Shown: in pieces, positions 59,284 through 64,000 of the stretch
Layout: every line of letters begins with the position of its first letter
How positions within the stretch are numbered: the first letter of the stretch is position 1
Assembly (NCBI RefSeq): GCF_001192795.1
Contig: NZ_DF968181.1
Span: forward strand, 1,290,972-1,354,971
DNA from: Flexilinea flocculi
GTDB lineage: Bacteria; Chloroflexota; Anaerolineae; Anaerolineales; Anaerolineaceae
Direction of reading: 5' to 3'
Length of the DNA: 64,000 nucleotides
Translations under genes and position numbers: made by a program
The notes under the pieces: generated by a model
What the model was told of the DNA's origin: nothing
Seen by the model: the letters and a program-made list of their open reading frames with translations, nothing else
Databases searched by the model: none

Positions 59284-60915
59284 TTATGGATTCGTTTTTT
59301 TTCTCTTCCCTTTTAGCCCATAATATCCCTGGTATGCGGAATAATTCCGATAATACTTATATTGATATGCATACGGCTTTCCTTGCAATTCGACATCGTT
59401 CAAAATTACTCCCAAAATATTACCGCCGACTTGGTTGATTTGTTCCACAACCAATCGAAGTGCGCTGAGCCGCGTTTTCCCTGGACGAACCACCAACAGG
59501 ACCCCATCAACGGATGGAGCAAGTACAGCTGCATCCGTAACGGCTAAGACGGGAGGTGTATCTAAAATAACGATATCTGCAAATTTTTTCATTTCAATGA
59601 GAATAGACTGCATTTTTTTTGATCCCAGGAGTTCGGAGGGATTGGGAGGCAGCGATCCTGTGGTAACAACAGATAACTTTTCCATCTGTGTCGGTTGAAA
59701 TGAACTGGTGATTATGTCACCGGCATTCGAAAACAAATTACTAAGGCCTTTGTGATTGGGTAGGCCAAAATACGTGTGGATACGCGGATGACGCAGATCA
59801 CAATCTGTGATGATCACATTCATGCCGTTTTGTGCAAAAACTACTCCTAAATTACAGGAGATTGTGGATTTTCCTTCGCCAGGTTCCGTGCTGGTTATCA
59901 TGATGGTGTGAATGGGCTTATCTACGCTTGCAAAACTGACATTGGTCCGTATTGTCCGATATGCTTCTGCAGTCGGTGATCGTGGCTCACTCAAGGTAAT
60001 CGGTTTGTTTTCTTTCGCATTTCTATGATTGATGACTCCTAAGATCGGTAGTTTGAATTCTTTCGAAATATCCTCGGGTGTTTTGATGGTATCATCCAAT
60101 GAATCCAACAAAATAATTAATACGGTAGCAGCAGCTCCGCCGATGAGAACAGCTAATGCAGTAATTAATAAAATCCGCGGTTTTACCGGAATGGGATTTG
60201 GAACAGCAGGATCTACCTGAACCAATGATGAAATTGATTGCGCTTCTGAAAGTCGGATATTCTCATAGGATAAGAGTAAATTTGCATAAAGATCGCGATA
60301 TTGATTTGCTTTTGAATCTAAACGATTTTTGTGATCTTCAGTGGACGCATTATCGGCGAGTTTTTCATAAATAGCGATTTGATTCTCCAAGTCCGATATC
60401 TGAGCTTCCAGTGTGTTTTTTGATTGAAGGAAGCGCTGTGATTGTATTTCTTTGATTTGATTTGAAGAAACTGCTGCAATTGAGTTTGCAATATCTGCAG
60501 AAAGATTCGGGTCCGTTGTTTCAACGGTGATCTGGATTAATTGTGTGGTTTCGACAGCTTCAACCTTCAATATTTTTTTTCGCATTTCTTTTGGCGTAAG
60601 ATCGAGGTTTAATTGCTTAATGACTTCATTCAACACCGAATCTTTTTTCATCATTTCAGAATATGTATTCGTAAGCTGTTCAGACATTAATACGGATGAA
60701 TAATCTGTCGTTTGAGAAGCCTGCGCTGCATCGACAAGGATTGTCGTAGAGGATTCGTAATAGGGAGTGGATTTTCTGCTGAGTAAAAAAGCGGTAAATC
60801 CTGTAACAAATGCAATTAATATAATCAACCACGCCCAATGGAAGATCAGACTGAAATAGCGATGGAAATCAATTTCATCATCATTTATCTTATCTGTAAG
60901 GTATTCTGCTGGCAT
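59284..60915 (-). CDS. Wzz-domain/BY-kinase fusion (bacterial tyrosine kinase, Wzc-like)
   Basis: Predicted 543 residues. It controls polysaccharide chain length by cycles of tyrosine autophosphorylation. Two membrane helices (about 24-46 and 248-270) bracket an extracytoplasmic Wzz domain with a coiled coil (155-225). The cytosolic kinase has Walker A STEPGEGKST (342-351), Walker A' VIITDCDLR (367-375), Walker B DIVILDTPP (447-455) and a C-terminal cluster of nine Tyr between 515 and 532. The single-chain form, with sensor and kinase joined, is the Gram-negative and Chloroflexota style. ATG 60915 follows AAGGA. It lies 66 bases after the phosphatase stop. Confidence 0.95.
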   Translation of the reverse strand: MPAEYLTDKINDDEIDFHRYFSLIFHWAWLIILIAFVTGFTAFLLSRKSTPYYESSTTILVDAAQASQTTDYSSVLMSEQLTNTYSEMMKKDSVLNEVIKQLNLDLTPKEMRKKILKVEAVETTQLIQITVETTDPNLSADIANSIAAVSSNQIKEIQSQRFLQSKNTLEAQISDLENQIAIYEKLADNASTEDHKNRLDSKANQYRDLYANLLLSYENIRLSEAQSISSLVQVDPAVPNPIPVKPRILLITALAVLIGGAAATVLIILLDSLDDTIKTPEDISKEFKLPILGVINHRNAKENKPITLSEPRSPTAEAYRTIRTNVSFASVDKPIHTIMITSTEPGEGKSTISCNLGVVFAQNGMNVIITDCDLRHPRIHTYFGLPNHKGLSNLFSNAGDIITSSFQPTQMEKLSVVTTGSLPPNPSELLGSKKMQSILIEMKKFADIVILDTPPVLAVTDAAVLAPSVDGVLLVVRPGKTRLSALRLVVEQINQVGGNILGVILNDVELQGKPYAYQYKYYRNYSAYQGYYGLKGKRKKTNP

Positions 60916-60981
60916 AAATGGTTCCTTAATCCGAGGGTATTTTGGGTATGTGTTTTGAAATATTCTGTAGCCTTATTCTAT

Positions 60982-61491
60982 TTAATGTTGCTGCTTTTGG
61001 GTAATGTTTTCGCGATCTCTTTGAAAAGATTCTGCAAGGTTCATCAGTATATTAAAACTTCGGTCGATGCAATAAACAATACTTTGAACAGTCATTTCGC
61101 AAAATTGAAAATTACTGAAAACCGGATCAGCAATTTCAGTAACCGGTTCCCCTGCTGCCTGACAAAGCAGAATAATGCGGTCTTTGCATTGCGGAAATTC
61201 TGCTGCGAGCGCTTCTTTATGACCTTGCTCCATGGTTACGATCAGGTCTGCTTTTGATAAAACTTCCGAATTTACTTCTCGCGTGCTATGTCTGCTGATA
61301 TCCAGACCAATTTGAGAAGCAGCATTCTTTGCCTCAACGCATGCAGGCAGCCCATTTTCTGTCCAGGTGCCTGCGCTGCTGATTTTCCAATTGTCAGTTA
61401 TTCCTGATTCAGTCAATTTCTTTTGAAAATATGCTGATGCAATTGGCGAGCGGAATTGATTCGCAGTGCAAACAAATAATATTTCTGGCAT
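60982..61491 (-). CDS. Low-molecular-weight protein tyrosine phosphatase
   Basis: Predicted 169 residues. Catalytic loop C8-TANQF-R14-S at the N-terminus (FVCTANQFRSP, a CX5R(S) loop) and the general-acid Asp in ADPV (D122). Its partner is most likely the adjacent BY-kinase, whose tyrosine cluster it would dephosphorylate to allow oligomer cycling. A variant NQF replaces the usual GNI/NTC in the loop, so selectivity may differ. ATG 61491 follows GAAAGGAC. It is the first gene of the cluster, so it probably marks the operon start. Confidence 0.93.
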   Translation of the reverse strand: MPEILFVCTANQFRSPIASAYFQKKLTESGITDNWKISSAGTWTENGLPACVEAKNAASQIGLDISRHSTREVNSEVLSKADLIVTMEQGHKEALAAEFPQCKDRIILLCQAAGEPVTEIADPVFSNFQFCEMTVQSIVYCIDRSFNILMNLAESFQRDRENITQKQQH

Positions 61492-61540
61492 TGTCCTTTC
61501 TCATTATAAAAAAAGGTGATGCTTTTATAAAATACTCCAA

Positions 61541-61569
61541 AAAGGATTGATGCGAAATGGCATTCCTTT
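61541..61569 (-). promoter_or_regulatory. Imperfect hairpin in the leader of the polysaccharide operon
   Basis: AAAGGA (61541-61546) pairs with TCCTTT (61564-61569), and ATGC (61550-61553) with GCAT (61560-61563), around a 6-base loop with a 3-base bulge. It lies about 50-80 bases before the phosphatase start and has no T-tract, so it is not a terminator; it may be an operator or leader structure. Confidence 0.3.
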
Positions 61570-61986
61570 ATGTCTAGTATTTCATCATCAATTTCTCTTT
61601 ATTCGGTTATTCTGGTGTGGAAAATTCCACCCATTTGGGTAAAACATTAAGCGTTTTAATAAGAAATTGGATGTCCCTAAAAATAAAAAAACGGTACTGT
61701 TCCTATATTATACATTTGATCGAAGAATCATTGAATTATTTTCAACCAGAAATTTGAAGCTTTTGAGTAAAGTGATGAAAAGATGTCATATTGTTTTCGA
61801 TCGAATTAAAAGCAAGTCGAAATTTCGAATTACTGGAAAAAGCAGATGAATTTTTTTCAATGAGCATTGTATGATATATATATAGGTTTTTTTCAGATTT
61901 ATATGGATCGATCCGGATTGTATGCGATTAATTTCTGAAAAAAATACTGATTATGGGATTTTTTCCAAGATTTACCTGATTTCTAT

Positions 61987-61993
61987 AAGGAGG
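61987..61993 (+). promoter_or_regulatory. Strong ribosome-binding site AAGGAGG
   Basis: Perfect Shine-Dalgarno match five bases before the ATG at 61999; it fixes the start of the small protein and suggests efficient translation. Confidence 0.8.
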
Positions 61994-61998
61994 AATCA

Positions 61999-62391
61999 AT
62001 GACAAAAGAAGTGGGTTTATGGATTGATCGCCGCAGAGCGTTTATCGTAACCATTGAAAATAAGAAAGAAATAATCAAAGAAATCACCTCCAATGTTGAA
62101 AAAAAGATTCGTTTTGGTGATGGATCCCGATCAAAAAAATCGGATGGCGTTTTGGGTTCCTCTTCTGAAGATGTATGGGACCGGCAGTTTAAGATTCGAC
62201 TGGATAACTATTATGATCAGATTGTTCCATTTATCCGGGAGGCAGACGCGATTTATATTTTTGGGCCTGGAGAAGCCAAGGATGAGCTTGCAAATCACAT
62301 TGATTGGAAAAATCTGAAGAAGCAAAATATTATCATAGAAACTGCAGACAAATTGACGGATAATCAAATTTTATCTAGGGGTTGTTCCTAA
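61999..62391 (+). CDS. eRF1-domain-2/translational-machinery-like small protein, 3' end replaced by IS
   Basis: 130 residues. The pattern VGLWIDRRRAFIV near the start, I.S.VE.K, DNYYDQIVPFI, DAIYIFGPGEAKDEL and TADKLTDNQI matches a family of small bacterial proteins related to domain 2 of eRF1; their role is not established. An AAGGAGG site (61987-61993) sits six bases before the ATG. The family normally continues past TD.QI for a short basic end of the type A.V...F. Here the last codons (SRGCS then TAA) come from the left end of the IS5-family element, so the product lacks its natural C-terminus. Whether it still folds is unknown. The remainder of the gene should lie just right of the window. 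Confidence 0.75.
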   Translation: MTKEVGLWIDRRRAFIVTIENKKEIIKEITSNVEKKIRFGDGSRSKKSDGVLGSSSEDVWDRQFKIRLDNYYDQIVPFIREADAIYIFGPGEAKDELANHIDWKNLKKQNIIIETADKLTDNQILSRGCS

Positions 62392-64000
62392 AGGAAATAT
62401 TTGTTAAGGATGGCATAAAACTACGAGTAAAATTGGATAAAAAAGGATCTTTCTGATACAATTAGTGCACGGAAAAAAGCAAAAAGAACCAAAAAACCTT
62501 GCATCAATCAGAAAGAAAAGCCGATGTATCTGCGAAAGAATCAACAGCAAGATTTGTGTAAAACCGCTCAGTGGTATCAATTCGATCGGAATTTAAATCC
62601 GGAAAACCGATGGGTAAGATTAGCAGAAATCATCCCATGGGATAGTTTTGAAAAAGAATATGCCAAACAATTTTCTGAGAAATCCCGGCACACAGCGCAT
62701 CCGGTAAGAATGGGATTGGGGACGTTGATAATCCAGCGAATGATGGATTTGTCAGATCGGAAAACGATAGAAGCAATTGTGGAAAGTCCGTACTTACAAT
62801 ACTTTATCGGGTTGGAAAGGTTTGAATTTGAGCTGCCATTCAGTTACAGTATGTTGAGCAAATGGCGAGACAGGATCGATCTGGGGATGATTATGGGACT
62901 GATTGAGGAAATCGGACGTCCCGGAGAAAATTCAAATACGGCTGGAAAAAAGAGCGATGATGAGAGAAAAGGTGACAACAAGGGCGAACTGATAATTGAT
63001 GCAACTTGCGTACCCTCCGATATACGATATCCGAAAGATACCGATCTATTGAATGAAGGAAGGGAAAAGCAGGAAAAAATCATCGACATCATGTATGCTG
63101 GAAGCAGCGAACGGAAAAAGAAACCAAGGACTTATCGAAAAACTGCCCGAAAAAAGTATTTGATGTTTGCAAAGAACCGGAATCCAAGTCAAAGAGCGAT
63201 CCGAAATGCAATAAAAGCACAAATCGGCTATGTCAGGAGGAATTTCAAAACTATCGATCAGATGCTGGAAAAAGAGCCGGGTTTAATTGAATTATTGAGT
63301 GAGAAACAAAAAAGGGAATTGGAGACAACTCGTCTGGTATATCAACAACAGGAGGAAATGTATCGCGCAAAAAAGCATAATGTCGAAAACCGGATTGTCA
63401 GCATTTCACAGCCATACATTCGTCCGATTGTCCGGGGAAAAGCAAAAAATAAAACAGAATTCGGAGCAAAGATATCGATCAGCGTAATTGATGGGTATTC
63501 ATATTTGGATCGCGTCCAATTCGATTCCTACAATGAAAGTGAAGACCTTTGGTCACAGATAGAAGCGTATAAACTTCGCACGGGGCATTATCCGGAAGCT
63601 GTTCTGGCAGATCAAATCTATCGAACAAAAGAAAACCGGCGAAAATGTGCTGAATTAGGAATACGACTGAGTGGGCCAAAACTTGGCAGAAAACAGGTCA
63701 ATCAGGAGAAAGCGGAAAGAAAAATTGCCCAAATGGATTCCAGAAAACGGAATGCTGTTGAAGGCAAATTTGGTGAAGGGAAACGGTTCTATGGAATGGA
63801 TTGTATCAAAGGAAAGACTGAACATACATGCAAGGTCATGATTGCTCTGTATTTTGTAGTTCTGAACTTAGCTAAAAGGCTAAGAGATTTTTTGTCGCAA
63901 TTTTTAGATTGGATTTTAATCCTGTGCAAGTTCAATATTTTCATTAATTTTGTAAAAAAAGCGGCTATTCCACAACTTGCATAATATGGAACAACCCCTA
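62376..64000 (+). mobile_element. IS5-family insertion sequence, reaching the right window edge
   Basis: Perfect 13-bp inverted ends TAGGGGTTGTTCC (62376-62388) and GGAACAACCCCTA (63988-64000) flank one transposase gene. CTAG at 62375-62378 on the left, and CTA at the right edge, fit the palindromic CTAG-type targets of IS5 elements, so the true ends are probably GGGTTGTTCC (62379) and GGAACAACCC (63997). The element truncates the plus-strand small protein gene. Confidence 0.88.
62524..63984 (+). CDS. IS5-family transposase with N-terminal DUF772-like domain
   Basis: Predicted 486 residues. The N-terminal helical DNA-binding part (RMGLGTLIIQRMMDLSDRKT, ESPYLQYFIGLERFEFELPF, SYSMLSKWRDRI) is DUF772-like. 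The DDE triad is D159 (ELIIDATCVPSDIRYP), D363 (VLADQIYRTKENRR) and E413 (NAVEGKFGEGKRFYGMD), the last in the IS5-type DDE motif context. A long insertion with charged helices (residues 195-300) separates D159 and D363. The frame runs to within four bases of the inverted end. It appears intact and could be active. ATG 62524 has a weak purine-rich site ahead. Confidence 0.95.
   Translation: MYLRKNQQQDLCKTAQWYQFDRNLNPENRWVRLAEIIPWDSFEKEYAKQFSEKSRHTAHPVRMGLGTLIIQRMMDLSDRKTIEAIVESPYLQYFIGLERFEFELPFSYSMLSKWRDRIDLGMIMGLIEEIGRPGENSNTAGKKSDDERKGDNKGELIIDATCVPSDIRYPKDTDLLNEGREKQEKIIDIMYAGSSERKKKPRTYRKTARKKYLMFAKNRNPSQRAIRNAIKAQIGYVRRNFKTIDQMLEKEPGLIELLSEKQKRELETTRLVYQQQEEMYRAKKHNVENRIVSISQPYIRPIVRGKAKNKTEFGAKISISVIDGYSYLDRVQFDSYNESEDLWSQIEAYKLRTGHYPEAVLADQIYRTKENRRKCAELGIRLSGPKLGRKQVNQEKAERKIAQMDSRKRNAVEGKFGEGKRFYGMDCIKGKTEHTCKVMIALYFVVLNLAKRLRDFLSQFLDWILILCKFNIFINFVKKAAIPQLA

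Larger units (their letters stand above)
61492..61998. other. Divergent intergenic region upstream of the polysaccharide cluster
   Basis: About 500 bases separating the minus-strand cluster from the plus-strand small protein gene. A perfect TATAAT on the minus strand (61707-61712) has only a weak -35, and the TATAAT at 61503-61508 lies too close to the ATG to be used. A 60-codon plus-strand frame (61667-61849) has no ribosome site and is not called. A 10-bp palindrome GGATCGATCC is at 61905-61914. Confidence 0.5.

Noticed and set aside
61503..61508. Perfect TATAAT on the minus strand ahead of the phosphatase gene
   Set aside because: It lies 12 bases before the ATG, so the ribosome site would be left out of any transcript starting there.
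61667..61849. A 60-codon plus-strand frame upstream of the small protein gene
   Set aside because: No ribosome site, basic low-complexity content, and no family resemblance.
61905..61914. 10-bp palindrome GGATCGATCC
   Set aside because: Too short and single to be called an operator; restriction-site-like chance palindromes of this size are common.

Overview
The window looks like part of a bacterial chromosome that codes for cell-surface structures. The best guess is Chloroflexota (Anaerolineae). This rests on gene content (LytR-CpsA-Psr ligase, one-piece BY-kinase, beta-strand-repeat giant proteins, and an eRF1-domain-like small protein) and on the low-to-moderate GC. No rRNA or marker gene is present, so the taxonomy is inference only.

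Layout. (1) Positions 2-40945, plus strand: one uninterrupted reading frame of at least 13,647 codons that enters from the left edge. It encodes a giant secreted or surface adhesin-like protein. In order it holds five quartets of a Gly/Ala-rich ~62-residue repeat, LktA/haemagglutinin-like beta-helical regions, a coiled coil, Calx-beta-like domains with a cadherin-like array nested in the third one, about 23 kb of RTX-derived tandem modules (about 58 units), and a unique C-terminal tail. (2) 41201-42580, plus: a class I CPD photolyase, closed by a terminator shared with the convergent cluster. (3) 61491 down to 42662, minus: a Wzy-type exopolysaccharide cluster. In transcription order it runs low-molecular-weight Tyr phosphatase, Wzz/BY-kinase, GT4, GT2, WbsX-like protein, GT2, Wzy-like polymerase, Wzx-like flippase, PIG-L deacetylase, acyltransferase (broken by an IS256-family element), methyltransferase (frameshifted at a run of seven A), initiating glycosyl-1-phosphate transferase, LytR-CpsA-Psr ligase. 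(4) 61999-62391, plus: a small eRF1-domain-2-like protein whose 3' end is cut by an IS5-family element that fills the rest of the window.

How the genes fit together. The initiating transferase and glycosyltransferases build a lipid-linked repeat unit, the flippase exports it and the polymerase extends it. The BY-kinase and phosphatase control chain length. The LytR-CpsA-Psr protein probably attaches the polymer to the wall. The two adjacent genes likely to decorate the polymer (acyltransferase and methyltransferase) are both broken in simple, potentially reversible ways, which suggests variation of the surface polysaccharide. With the giant adhesin next door, the region reads as a matrix or floc/biofilm locus. 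Secretion genes for the giant protein are not in the window.
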